Shown piece by piece: positions 46,739 to 55,891 of a DNA stretch of 64,000 nucleotides. Position 1 is the first letter of the stretch. The number at the start of each line of letters is the position of its first letter. The DNA is from Bacillota bacterium (GTDB lineage Bacteria; Bacillota; Sulfobacillia; Sulfobacillales; Sulfobacillaceae): assembly GCA_021841025.1 (NCBI GenBank), contig JAKBWA010000055.1, forward strand, positions 53,685 through 117,684. Reading direction: 5' to 3'. Made by a program: the position numbers and the translations under genes. The notes under the pieces are model-generated. The model had not been told where the DNA came from, did no database searches, and saw only the letters and a program-made list of their open reading frames with translations.

Positions 46739-48253
46739 GTGAATGTGTTCGCACGACGGTTGACCGCCTTGGGTTCTGCCTCGCTAATGAGTTTAGCGGG
46801 CATAAGTTTGGGACTCACATCAAATGCCCAGGCTGCCCAAGTCCCCGGCCCCATTTACAAACTGGCATCCAAACCAGCGGTTTATGTTGAACGTCACGGC
46901 ACGCTCCATCAGATCGCCTCCGTTGCCATGTTTTACGACCTAGGGTACCAATGGAGTCAATTGCATGTGGTCAGTCAATTGCCCGCACCGATTGGCTCGC
47001 CCGTGAAATTGTTCAAATTGTCCACGAAGCCCCAAGTCTATCTCTATCAAGGAGGCACGTTGCATTGGATCTCCTCGGCACAAGTATTTAACGCACAGGG
47101 CTACCAATGGGACAATGTCTATGATGTGGCCAAATTGCCGGCTGTCATCGGCAGCCCCGTTCCTCAAACCTCTGTCTTGCCGCGAGAGGCCGTGATCATG
47201 ACCGGTTTTCCGGATGTTGCAGTATCACTGCGCAAAACGTTTGTGATCGATGCCATGAAGTCGAATAGTAATCAGGTAAATAGCAGTTATTCAGGAACAG
47301 CTTCCGTTACGATAGTGAACAACCCCGGTCACTTGAGTGTCTACAACGGCTCGACCTGGGTGTCATCAGGCAGTGTGCCCGTACACTATATCCACGGCCA
47401 AGCTACGATCCAAGTGCAGGGCGGGAGCAGCCCTTGGGGGACGATAAGCCTCAAGCCCTCCAGTCAGGAAACGGGCAACTTTAGTAATATCCAGAAAATC
47501 GAGACAGTTCCCAATACCACGCACCAAGTAGGTTGGCGGGTCTTCACCCCCCAAGGACAGCCAATAAGCGGCAGCCATCCGGCTTACAGTTCTTCCTCTT
47601 CAAAGACATTTGTCATAGAGCCCGTCAATGCCGCCGGCAACATTGTCACCGGAACGATGGCCGACGGCGTAGCATTAATGGCCGATCCTGCTTTGACTTT
47701 TTGTCCTCGTGCACTCACGGTGTGTAACACCATTGGCCCTTATTATCTCGCCCGTCATGGAAAAAGTTTTAGCTACTCCGGTTCTCTCTTTGAATCGGGA
47801 ACCCCTATGGTCTTTGAAGTATTGCCGTCTTCCCCCTCAATGGCCCAAGTGAGTCAAGTAACGACAGGATCAGGCACATCGTTGTCTTTAAGTCAACCCG
47901 TGCCACTCATGGGCACAACGCAAACGGTTAGTGGCGTGAACCCGAATACGTCATACACTATCAAACTGCAACTGTTTTACGCAAAAGGCGAACCCTTAAC
48001 CGATCTCACCACGTTGTCGCATCTGGTTCCCTTGAGCTTTACTCCTAAAGTCCTGAACGCCTCACAACGCTCGTCCGCTTCCACACTGGGACCTGCGACT
48101 ATGGGCCAGACACACATTCAGATCGCCTATAAGAGCGGCTCGACTGCACAGGTGCCCGATGTTCTCAGGCTTTATGGCGTCATAATGAGCGGAGACGGAG
48201 TGGCACCACCTTCCATGAGCTATTTGCTATATCTCATCACCAACGTGTTTTGA
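46739..48253 (+). CDS. Secreted protein with two N-terminal KPxVYxxxxGxLHxI repeats
   Basis: The 504-aa product begins at GTG 46739, ten bases after GAGGAGGT, with a signal peptide (basic start, ALGSASLMSLAGISLGLTSN, then AQAAQV). Two repeats of about 50 residues follow: KLASKPAVYVERHGTLHQIA with MFYDLGYQWSQLHVVSQLPA, and KLSTKPQVYLYQGGTLHWIS with VFNAQGYQWDNVYDVAKLPA. Such repeats occur in secreted cell-surface proteins. The remaining 370 residues are beta-rich with Ser/Thr and no enzyme motif. It probably works at the cell surface. Confidence 0.82.
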   Translation: MNVFARRLTALGSASLMSLAGISLGLTSNAQAAQVPGPIYKLASKPAVYVERHGTLHQIASVAMFYDLGYQWSQLHVVSQLPAPIGSPVKLFKLSTKPQVYLYQGGTLHWISSAQVFNAQGYQWDNVYDVAKLPAVIGSPVPQTSVLPREAVIMTGFPDVAVSLRKTFVIDAMKSNSNQVNSSYSGTASVTIVNNPGHLSVYNGSTWVSSGSVPVHYIHGQATIQVQGGSSPWGTISLKPSSQETGNFSNIQKIETVPNTTHQVGWRVFTPQGQPISGSHPAYSSSSSKTFVIEPVNAAGNIVTGTMADGVALMADPALTFCPRALTVCNTIGPYYLARHGKSFSYSGSLFESGTPMVFEVLPSSPSMAQVSQVTTGSGTSLSLSQPVPLMGTTQTVSGVNPNTSYTIKLQLFYAKGEPLTDLTTLSHLVPLSFTPKVLNASQRSSASTLGPATMGQTHIQIAYKSGSTAQVPDVLRLYGVIMSGDGVAPPSMSYLLYLITNVF

Positions 48254-48271
48254 TAGCCGAAACTAAGAAGA

Positions 48272-48299
48272 TCCCCTGCGGCCTGTCGGCCGCAGGGGA
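48272..48299. terminator. Bidirectional hairpin between convergent genes
   Basis: TCCCCTGCGGCC (48272-48283) pairs perfectly with GGCCGCAGGGGA (48288-48299) around a TGTC loop. It lies 19 bp past the secreted-protein stop. The opposing gene ends further right, so it could serve both strands. Confidence 0.7.
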
Positions 48300-48301
48300 A
48301 T

Positions 48302-48514
48302 CTATACATGAAACATTTTAGCCCTGTTGATGGATTCATGATGCTTCCGAGCTGCCTTGGGATGAGCCGTGTTCCGTTGGATGACTTTACCCAACAAGCG
48401 ATGAGATTTCGTTCCACCGTTTGTGGATGAACGATCATCCTCTTGACTCAGAGATCCTGGGCTTTCACCATTGTAAAGAGGAATTTCCCTGCAATCCAAC
48501 ACCTTAAGATACAA
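48302..48514 (-). CDS. Possible small protein after the PucR-type regulator
   Basis: A 70-codon frame starts at TTG 48514, about ten bases after an AGAGGAGAA site that lies directly behind the regulator's stop codon. The protein is hydrophilic (YLKVLDCREIPLYNGESPGS, then KSHRLLGKVIQRNTAHPKAA) and I recognise no family. The site and spacing argue for translation as the second gene of the unit; the TTG start and lack of relatives argue for caution. Confidence 0.35.
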   Translation of the reverse strand: MYLKVLDCREIPLYNGESPGSLSQEDDRSSTNGGTKSHRLLGKVIQRNTAHPKAARKHHESINRAKMFHV

Positions 48515-48530
48515 CCCGCCAAATTCTCCT

Positions 48531-49652
48531 CTAGTTGACGGACAATTGCTCCAGTCGCAGCAAACTTAACGCTTGGAACGCCATCCACGCTTCAGCCACG
48601 CACTCCGTATTGCGAAAATCATGGTGCAAGAGGTTTTCAGCTTGATGGACGCGGTAGATCACCGTGTTCTTATGGACATAAAGAACCCGGGCCGCCTGGT
48701 CTACAGATTGATGATGAAAGAGATATTCTCTCAACGTAATAAGAATATCCCGATGTCCCGGGTCCATGATCGGTTGCAACACCTCGCGAACCAACTGTAG
48801 CAATGATTCTCGCGGCAAATTGATTAAAAATCCCATGGCATGCTGATCAAAAATCCGGTTAAGAAAGCCTTGATGATGCTCCTGAAGGGCGTAGTCCATA
48901 ATTTTGCGAGTTCGCTGGAGTTGTGAAGGCAGTTGGTCAATACGCTGGCATAATGACCAGTAACTGGCCACCGGAAAGGACGGATAAGCATGGTCCCACT
49001 CGTTTGTCAGTTTCGTGAGAAACGTCGTGGGCTCAGAAAGTTCTTTCATAGACAGGATGGCCAATAATCCATTGGGGATCCATCCAACAAAGGGAAAATT
49101 GTCGCGATATCCCCATATCCTCCCCAAGAAAAACCGGCGCATTTGGTGCATATGTTGAAAAGGAATATGCTGGGTCATGGATATCGCAATGATCCCCCAC
49201 GGGGGATCAGCCAAGCCGCAGAGATCCAACAGGCGAACATTTTCTTCCGTTAATCCCAACTGCATAACACGGTGGATTTTTTCGCCCCGTCTTTCCGCTT
49301 CGGTTTCCGCCCACCTTTGCACCATATTCAAAGCCATTGCCAATTCAGCCGTAAACATACGCCGGTAACTGTCTTGAAGCTCAACACTGCGCGAAGAAAA
49401 GATCGTGGCCACAGGGGTGCCATAAAAGGCTAATGGCAAGGAATAGCGAATCGCAGGAGCTGTTCCTTTTCTTTCATAAAATGTGGAACCCTGAGAATCG
49501 GCGAGCAAGAGCCAGTTGGCGTCAAAAACATCGGACCACTCGTCCACAACGCGCCTCAAGGTATCTAGAGCTGCTCGACCCTCATCCTTTGCATCCATGG
49601 CCACGTCCACAATTTTTCTAAAAGGCGATTCGTGGTGATTTTGGGAAATCAT
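48531..49652 (-). CDS. PucR/CdaR-type helix-turn-helix regulator
   Basis: The 373-aa protein ends in the PucR-type helix-turn-helix (DILITLREYLFHHQSVDQAA, then VLYVHKNTVIYRVHQAENLL), with the recognition helix KNTVIYRVHQ. The N-terminal half resembles a GAF-like sensor (WLLLADSQGSTFYER), and a middle helical region separates the two. Such regulators control purine, sugar-acid or proline genes, depending on the family. ATG at 49652 has AAAGGAG eight bases upstream; a longer upstream frame has none. Its target is unknown; no obvious metabolic partner is adjacent. Confidence 0.85.
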   Translation of the reverse strand: MISQNHHESPFRKIVDVAMDAKDEGRAALDTLRRVVDEWSDVFDANWLLLADSQGSTFYERKGTAPAIRYSLPLAFYGTPVATIFSSRSVELQDSYRRMFTAELAMALNMVQRWAETEAERRGEKIHRVMQLGLTEENVRLLDLCGLADPPWGIIAISMTQHIPFQHMHQMRRFFLGRIWGYRDNFPFVGWIPNGLLAILSMKELSEPTTFLTKLTNEWDHAYPSFPVASYWSLCQRIDQLPSQLQRTRKIMDYALQEHHQGFLNRIFDQHAMGFLINLPRESLLQLVREVLQPIMDPGHRDILITLREYLFHHQSVDQAARVLYVHKNTVIYRVHQAENLLHHDFRNTECVAEAWMAFQALSLLRLEQLSVN

Positions 49653-50198
49653 GTGGAATTCTCCTTTACGCCCACATCCATCGTCCCTATGAGAAGATCT
49701 CAATCACGTCTTTCAAAAAGATCTCCATTTGCCAAAGCAATGCGGCAAAGTTTAACGATTCGACCGGTTCGTGTGTGGTTAGCCCATGGTGTGTTGTGCT
49801 GGAATGTTACTGCCCCTATCATAGTATATTAACCCGCCTTCGGATCATTGAAATTCTCAGTACTCCCAGCCAAAAGACCCTTGCGGACACCGTGTATGGC
49901 AAGAATTTACGCACATTAGTCCATTCATCGATACCGGAATTCAATAAGGAGGTGCCATAGCCGCCGTCAATATTCGGCAGCCTTCAGCTCCCCCATGGTA
50001 CGGGTAATTTAGTTCCCCATAAAATGTTCGCTACGCATGGTGGCGTAGCCTCCGCAGGAAAGTCTGTGGACTGGTTTACCACAGGCTTCCCTAGGACCTA
50101 CCTCTTCTCGAGTGGGGTTTGTCTCTTTGGACTTTCTTTTCTTGAGCGGTGTGCTCTTTTAGTTGTACTGTTGGTCAGGTAGCACGTAGAAATAACTT
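49653..50198. other. Gap before the ISAzo13-type pseudogene
   Basis: No gene. A hairpin (AGTCTGTGG at about 50062 and CCACAGGCT at about 50080) lies near the expected end of the insertion element. The right portion is probably the IS terminal region, but no inverted repeat end was established. Confidence 0.4.
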
Positions 50199-50830
50199 TC
50201 ATGTTTGCGAGCCGGGTTTAATGATGTCATTCCACTCTCCATGGAAGGGATATCGTTCGATATGGAGGGCCTGAAATGTCGCATCATCCACCTTGCGCCC
50301 TGTTTCATACGGATGTTCATCTCATTCTGCTTGCACTGTCCCGCCTTTTCGCGTTCGGGTGTGACCCATGCACGGGACCACGGTTTCGAAGGTCTCCCCA
50401 GGTCGTCCGCGCCAGTTCATGCTGATCCGACTGAATCACGCGTGTGCGATGGCATTCCACGTGCTCGTGCCAGGCGGGAAGTGACTCACATGAATGGTCA
50501 GACCGGTCTCATTGGCGAAAGCTTGGGACTCCGCTTGGAACAACCGGGGCCGATAGCCGTTACTGCCACCGCCGTCGGCGGTGACAGACAGTGCGGTCGC
50601 CTCGGGGTATTGGTACTGGCCGATGAGTTCCCGCCAACGCCGGATGCTCGCCAGGACAAATTCTGCCGTGTCATGACGGATGCCGACATTCACCAACGCG
50701 TTGTGTGCGGTTACATCATAAATCCCATTGGGGATGGCTTTTCCTTCCACCCGATCCGGATAGTCGGCGAATCCTTCGTGGACCTTCCTTTTCCACACCC
50801 TAATGAAACGTGACACCTGCGATCTCCCTC
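50199..50830 (-). pseudogene. Broken ISAzo13-family transposase
   Basis: On the minus strand, residues from about 50815 read DYPDRVEGKAIPNGIYDVTA, TALSVTADGGGSNGYRPRLF and THIHVSHFPPGTSTWNAIAH-like ISAzo13 catalytic blocks, then stop. After a frameshift near 50440 the frame continues FSRISMNWRGRPGETFETVV, GHTRTRKGGTVQAE, an in-frame TGA, DEHPYETGRKVDDATFQALH and IERYPFHGEWNDIIKPGSQT, which is the normal C-terminus. The element is thus inactive: the N-terminal half is missing, with one frameshift and one nonsense codon. It abuts an IS3-type fragment on the other strand. Confidence 0.88.
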
Positions 50831-50872
50831 TGATACGGTAAAAGAGTCCGTTTTCACAAGAAGGAGAATCCC

Positions 50873-51057
50873 ATGAGTCAAACCTATTCCCAAGAATTAA
50901 AAGAACAAGTCGTGAAGAAAGTGCAGGCCACCCAAGCATCGACTCAGTCCGAGTATGGTGCGGCGGTGGGCTCGCGAGGCACGGCAACGGGCCACGGACA
51001 GGCCGGAAGGCTTGTCGTGGGCCGAAGAGAATGCCCCGTGGAAGGTTAGTGATTGAC
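50873..51057 (+). pseudogene. IS3-type transposase OrfA fragment, frameshifted
   Basis: After AAGGAG, an ATG at 50873 opens MSQTYSQELKEQVVKKVQAT, the start of an IS3-family OrfA helix-turn-helix protein. Around 50932 the frame shifts and the next part reads LSPSMVRRWAREARQRATDR, then PEGLSWAEENAPWKVSD, as expected for the second half of OrfA. The frameshift breaks the protein. No intact OrfB follows, though TYYALQHRD-like remnants occur further right. Confidence 0.75.
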
Positions 51058-51377
51058 CGCGACGTGCCAATGATGGTACGGAAAGACGCTCTGCGAAAAA
51101 AGGGATCCGTCCGTGACCGAATTATGCCCAGGGACGGACTATGGGGTCCATCAGGGACACCCTCCTGTGCGCAGCCTTTGCACCGCTTTCGTTTGACCAC
51201 GCGGAACGTACTATGCTCTGCAGCATCGTGACCATCCTCCCGCCCCTCGGGGGATTTCCGCCATCGTGAGCGATGGCCATACTGCGGGACGGCAGATCAT
51301 GTTTCTTGAGGGAGTGGAAAAGCGGTCCTCTTTCGAGAGGCTCGCTTAGCCATGCCATGTTCTAAGGGAATATGCCG
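51058..51377. other. Possible decayed OrfB remnant of the IS3 fragment
   Basis: The plus strand shows a weak OrfB-like trace (TYYALQHRDHPPA) among stops. Minus-strand frames here have no ribosome binding site. No intact gene. Confidence 0.35.
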
Positions 51378-52058
51378 TTAGAGTTTGGTTAAAGATTCCG
51401 CAATGGTATCGATTTGAGTTTGGGATAATGCTCGGGGGCCTTGAATGAGGCAGTACATGCCATTTATATGAAAAGTTAACGGCGGTGCGCCCCCACTTGC
51501 GGATGCGGGTTGATTCCACGTTCCGGTAACAGAAGATCCCAATATTGTGAGGGGCACCGTCCTCAGGACCGCGCGTCCTGTAAGCATTGGCCTGGTAAAC
51601 TCCTGAATACTAAAGTTATTATAGTTTATTACGAGCATGGATCCTCCTCCACTCATGAGGATTCTTTGCGTGTTCTGAAATTGCGATCCAAATCCGTGCG
51701 TAGGCACATCCACCGAGGGCAACTTGACCGACTGGGCCGCCTGCATGATGAATGATTTTTGTTGACTCGTATACAGGACAGTATTTTCCGCGTTGGATGC
51801 TGTACTAGAGGACCGACTTGTCACCGAGGATGACACCGGAGTTGATGGAGAACTCAACGCGGACGAGGAAAGTGACGAGGACACATGACCTGATGGTGGT
51901 GTCGTCGAAGATGTCGAAGGGGATGCGGGAGTCGATGGACTCACCTCCTGTGAATGATGGCCAATGGAAGTAGCTACGGGATGCCCGCTAGTGCCACATC
52001 CGGCTAGGATAGTGCTGCCCAAAAGAATGACCGATCCGAATATCCCATGTTTCATCAT
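51378..52058 (-). CDS. Lipoprotein with Ser/Thr-rich linker, DUF4367-like C-terminus
   Basis: The 226-aa product has a lipobox LAGC (Cys at about residue 21) and then about 70 residues of Ser/Thr/Pro linker (SPSTPASPSTSSTTPPSGHV), followed by a compact domain of about 110 residues (LVINYNNFSIQEFTRPMLTG, PLTFHINGMYCLIQGPRALS, QTQIDTIAESL). The ending resembles DUF4367-type domains seen in lipoproteins and anti-sigma factors. GGAGG lies nine bases before the ATG. It is outside the membrane, tethered by lipid; the role is unknown. Confidence 0.78.
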   Translation of the reverse strand: MMKHGIFGSVILLGSTILAGCGTSGHPVATSIGHHSQEVSPSTPASPSTSSTTPPSGHVSSSLSSSALSSPSTPVSSSVTSRSSSTASNAENTVLYTSQQKSFIMQAAQSVKLPSVDVPTHGFGSQFQNTQRILMSGGGSMLVINYNNFSIQEFTRPMLTGRAVLRTVPLTILGSSVTGTWNQPASASGGAPPLTFHINGMYCLIQGPRALSQTQIDTIAESLTKL

Positions 52059-52573
52059 GCTGTAAATCCTCCGTTGGCTTTAAAAAGTTTGTCGTGTGAT
52101 AAATTACTGCCATGGCCCATCTGTGATGGATTGCCGAACAACACGCCAGATAAGCCACAAAGATCCCCACCCATGTATTGATAGTCCGCCTGCTGCAGAT
52201 GATATCCTGAGTGCAATAGCATGGGATCTATATCGTGGGGTTGAATCGTCTAATCACGTCAATTCCACAAATCAGGCTCCCCAGTGGACATGAATGGTTG
52301 TATAACGCCTGAGAAGAGCACCAGTCGAAAGCAAACCCCCCCTTTTTGGAGATCGCAAAAACTCCTGCATCCGTTGGTTAATCATATAACTTTATACACC
52401 GCGAAAGCGGGAGATTGAGAGGGTTCAAAACGTTATACCGTATATGTTTGTGGGTTTAGCCCGAAAAAGGTCTCTTACACATTAAGAGCTTTACACAGAA
52501 AGAGTAGGCCACACCCGCTGAGATCCCCAGATCCGGGCGGGGTCTTGCCCCAAAGGAAGTCTCAGCGAGCTGG
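52059..52573. other. Gap, nothing recognised
   Basis: About 500 bases without a gene. The left part is the upstream region of the lipoprotein gene. No palindrome or T-rich terminator was found. Confidence 0.45.
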
Positions 52574-52900
52574 TTAGGAATGAGATCGGATTTGTTGGAT
52601 CCACGCATCCCAGTGAGCGGACACATCCGCTTCTTCTACCGGATCGATCCAGGGGGCAATCCCCTGGGTGTGAAACCAGTCGATCAATTCGCCCCGGGAC
52701 AGATGCACCTGATCTGCGACGGCGCTGATGGTGAGAGGACGTGTCCGGTAAAGCACTGCGGCTGCCCGTAGTTGGAAGCCATGGAGCCCTTCTTGAATGA
52801 ACAGCGGGTGCCATACGTCCTCGGTAAATTGTCCGAGACGACGGAGGTTATCGATTTCTTCCGCTTGTTCCGGCGTTAAAGGCACTCGGTCTAAGGCCAT
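52574..52900 (-). CDS. UPF0175-like small helix-turn-helix protein
   Basis: The 108-aa protein begins MALDRVPLTPEQAEEIDNLR at ATG 52900, nine bases after AAGGAGG; an upstream in-frame extension has no site. The middle, LRAAAVLYRTRPLTISAVAD, QVHLSRGELIDWFHTQGIAP, matches the UPF0175 pattern (helix, then helix-turn-helix with SRxEFLxxLxxxGI). UPF0175 proteins are often antitoxins paired with PIN-domain toxins, but no partner gene is present here. It may act as a lone DNA-binding protein or a remnant of a pair. Confidence 0.65.
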   Translation of the reverse strand: MALDRVPLTPEQAEEIDNLRRLGQFTEDVWHPLFIQEGLHGFQLRAAAVLYRTRPLTISAVADQVHLSRGELIDWFHTQGIAPWIDPVEEADVSAHWDAWIQQIRSHS

Positions 52901-53445
52901 AAGACTCGTCCTCCTTAGAGATGACTCTGCGGCGTTTTTCAAAAATATCGTGGGGGTTGCGCCGGTTTGTTTTAAGGCTAAGAAAATTGTTTCGGCTTCC
53001 CCTAAGTTTAGAATACCACTGAGGGAATCGCAGTTAATTTACCCAAGACAATCGCCGCGAATGAGATCCTTATTTGTCCACAACAGCGCTCTGATCAAGG
53101 GCCGGCCGGCAGTCGCCGCGCTTTACCATACGACGATTTCAGCGACAAACCCATGCAACTATGGTTCATGAAGAGGGGCAATAATCGATGTTCTAAAACG
53201 AGAATAGCACGCCCGACGAATACTGCCCCGGTTGTCGTACCAAGCGTAGATCCCTTCCATGCAAGTTTTCACCTTTCATTTCATGCTCTTGCTTGCGAGC
53301 ACTTTGCACCATAGCAATCCATTGAGGAATATTGCCGGTAGTCTCTGGTTGTCTGTAACTCAGTTCCGTACCGGAGCGTTAGTGTCATAGAGGATGGATA
53401 TCGACATTGCGTTAGTTTGCGAAGTAGAGGACGGATGGTTCTGTT
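52901..53445. other. Gap between divergent genes, nothing firm
   Basis: Promoters for both neighbours should lie here, but no good boxes were found. Frames of 60-120 codons on the plus strand are shadows or chance. Confidence 0.45.
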
Positions 53446-54738
53446 ATGAAACGACGCTGGGTGATGATCACAGGTTTAGTTATGGGGGCAAACGCTCTGG
53501 TTGGGTGTGGCACCCGGTCCAGTTTCCCTATGCCGACCTCACCTCGTGTTCATACGGCCCATGTGGCGTCTCGAAGCCATTTATCTGGATCATCCTCCTC
53601 CTCACATCCAACCGGATCGCGTTCTTATCTCTTTGCGGACCTTTCTATCCACATGACGTCCATGCAAGACGGTTGGGGATGGAGCCAAACCGGGTTCTAC
53701 ATGATCCAAAACGGCGGCATGACATGGACACCCGTCCACTTTACCCTGCCGCTTCACACTCACCACCCCTGGTATTTTCATCGGTTCGACATCACACCCA
53801 CCGGACATCTTCTCACCATTGCCGTGCGTCCCATCTCACCATCCGCGGCAATCATGGTCACCGGGATATGGTCGCCGAGTCACCACCGGTGGCAATGGCA
53901 TACTTTTTCCTTAACGCCCCTAACCGCGGAAATCGGCATTCCTGAAAGCGTGAGTTTTTTCAATACCGAGGAGGGATGGGCCTTATTTAATCAAGCATCC
54001 AGCACGGCTTTGGATCAGGCCGGCATTTACCGGACAACCAATGGCGGGCAAAGCTGGTCGCTTACAGCGACCCCATCCCGCCCGGGAACCTGGACAGGAA
54101 TGAGTGCAGCTTCGCCGGGGTCCACTTGGGCCACTGCAGCCATCAATACCGTCAGTACTTCCCAAGGTCAGCCTAGCATAAACCAACCGGCCTCCATTTT
54201 GTATCATTCCGCAACACACGGACAAACGTGGACGACACCAGAGTCAGGACAATTGTTGTCCCCCCGTCTTATGGGCAAGAATATCGAAACATACACGGCA
54301 GAGCCCATTATTTGGTCCTCGCCCGACAAGGGAACGATGCTGGTTTACACCGAGAGCCGTTACCACACCCGCATGCTTCTGGAAGAGAGTGCAAACGGCG
54401 GAGCAAGCTGGACATCCACTCCAGCTCTTCGTGTTAGCGGCATGATCAATCCTGTCTTGGACGTCCTATCCTCGCAGAAGCTGATTTTGGTTGCAGGTTC
54501 AACCGTGCGGACGAGTTCCGACGGCGGACAAATTTGGCATACTATCCCCCTGCCGAAAGCCCTGCTGTCATCCCTCCGGCACCATACCCTCTCTCTCACA
54601 CCGGATTTTGTGAGTTTACAGCAAGGCTTTCTCCTGGCCCGGTCGATTAACAATAACAGAGTTACCGAGTATAAAACGTCCACGGCAGGTCGGAAGTGGA
54701 TTCTCATTCATCCTGTGGCGCAACCTGAAGCGGGCTAG
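53446..54738 (+). CDS. Lipoprotein with Asp-box (BNR/YCF48-like) repeats
   Basis: The 430-aa product has a lipoprotein signal with VGC lipobox (Cys at about residue 21) and a Ser-rich linker. Four Asp-box motifs lie in beta-propeller blades: YMIQNGGMTWTPV, YRTTNGGQSWSLT, YHSATHGQTWTTP, EESANGGASWTST and RTSSDGGQIWHTI (the first weaker). Such propellers occur in sialidases and YCF48-like assembly proteins; no sialidase catalytic residues are evident. It should face the outside of the cell. The ribosome binding site is poor, AGAGGA lying 18 bases before the ATG. Confidence 0.78.
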   Translation: MKRRWVMITGLVMGANALVGCGTRSSFPMPTSPRVHTAHVASRSHLSGSSSSSHPTGSRSYLFADLSIHMTSMQDGWGWSQTGFYMIQNGGMTWTPVHFTLPLHTHHPWYFHRFDITPTGHLLTIAVRPISPSAAIMVTGIWSPSHHRWQWHTFSLTPLTAEIGIPESVSFFNTEEGWALFNQASSTALDQAGIYRTTNGGQSWSLTATPSRPGTWTGMSAASPGSTWATAAINTVSTSQGQPSINQPASILYHSATHGQTWTTPESGQLLSPRLMGKNIETYTAEPIIWSSPDKGTMLVYTESRYHTRMLLEESANGGASWTSTPALRVSGMINPVLDVLSSQKLILVAGSTVRTSSDGGQIWHTIPLPKALLSSLRHHTLSLTPDFVSLQQGFLLARSINNNRVTEYKTSTAGRKWILIHPVAQPEAG

Positions 54739-54847
54739 GTTGTCTAATTAATCTAAGTCCTATACGTTTCCACAAACCTCTGGCGTATTGCCACAGTCCC
54801 TTCTGTCACAGCGTCCAACCGATATGAGCCGTTGAACCCCGACCGCT

Positions 54848-55870
54848 TTAATCGTCACGCGAAGAAGCATCGCAGGCGAGATCTTCGGGCCTTAGGCCTA
54901 TCGGCTCTATTTCAAATCCCATATCTTGAATCATGGCATGATCCGCGTCCGGAGATTGCCCAGGTGTCGTCAAATAGTCGGCAATAAAAATTGAATTGGC
55001 CACATAGAGTCCCAACGGTTGAAGAGAGCGGAGCTGGACTTCGCGCCCTCCGGCAATTCGAATTTCTTTGCTGGGATTCACTAAACGCATCATAGCCAAT
55101 GCCCTGAGGCAGTCTTGCGGACTCATTAAGTCGGTGTGTTCCAGAGGGGTGCCCTTAATGGGAACCAGAAAGTTCACAGGAATCGAATCCACATCTAATT
55201 CCTTTAACGCGAACGCCGCATCAATCCGATCCTTTAACGTCTCACCCATGCCGAAAATGACTCCAGAGCAGGGAGAAAGTCCCGTGGCTTTCACTAAATT
55301 GATGGTTTTCACTCGGTCTGTATAACCGTGAGTCGTAACAAAATGGGGCATAAAGTCTTCCGAGGAGTTCACATTATGATTATATCTTTCGACACCTGCC
55401 TCTTTCAGTTTTTGGGCTTGATCTGGTTTTAAGAGGCCTAGACAAGCACAAATACGCATATTGTATTGATTTTTGACTTGTCCAATCGTATCCACCAAGT
55501 TGTCCACTTCCCGGTCCGTCGGTCCCCGGCCACTGGCCACAATGCAATAAGTCGTTGCTCCCAAGGCATGCGCCCGGTGTGCACCTTCTAAGATTTCACC
55601 GGAAGTTTTGTGGGGGTATTTGGGAATATCAGCCGTGGCCACGCGCGATTGGGAGCAATACTGGCAGTCTTCCGGACATAAGCCGCTTTTCGCATTCATT
55701 AAATACTGCAGGCGCACATAACGCTGGAAATATCGGTAGCGTATACGGTAGGCCGCCGCAATAACATCTAATAGCTCCTCATCGGGACTCATCAATATGG
55801 ACAAGGCCTCACCCGGGGTTAAGGACTCTTTGGCTAACACTTTGTTAGCCATGACATTCCATTTCGACAT
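54848..55870 (-). CDS. bioB: Biotin synthase
   Basis: The 340-aa radical SAM enzyme has the cluster motif CPEDCQYC (Cys 65, 69, 72) and the BioB blocks YCIVASGRGPT, ICACLGLL, AGVERYNHNVNSSE and IRIAGGREVQLRSLQPLGL. It inserts sulfur into dethiobiotin, using a second Fe-S cluster, to make biotin. AAAGGAG precedes the ATG by eight bases. Last gene of a four-gene bio operon, 21 bp after bioD. Confidence 0.97.
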   Translation of the reverse strand: MSKWNVMANKVLAKESLTPGEALSILMSPDEELLDVIAAAYRIRYRYFQRYVRLQYLMNAKSGLCPEDCQYCSQSRVATADIPKYPHKTSGEILEGAHRAHALGATTYCIVASGRGPTDREVDNLVDTIGQVKNQYNMRICACLGLLKPDQAQKLKEAGVERYNHNVNSSEDFMPHFVTTHGYTDRVKTINLVKATGLSPCSGVIFGMGETLKDRIDAAFALKELDVDSIPVNFLVPIKGTPLEHTDLMSPQDCLRALAMMRLVNPSKEIRIAGGREVQLRSLQPLGLYVANSIFIADYLTTPGQSPDADHAMIQDMGFEIEPIGLRPEDLACDASSRDD

Positions 55871-55891
55871 ATTTCTGACTCCTTTCTATTC

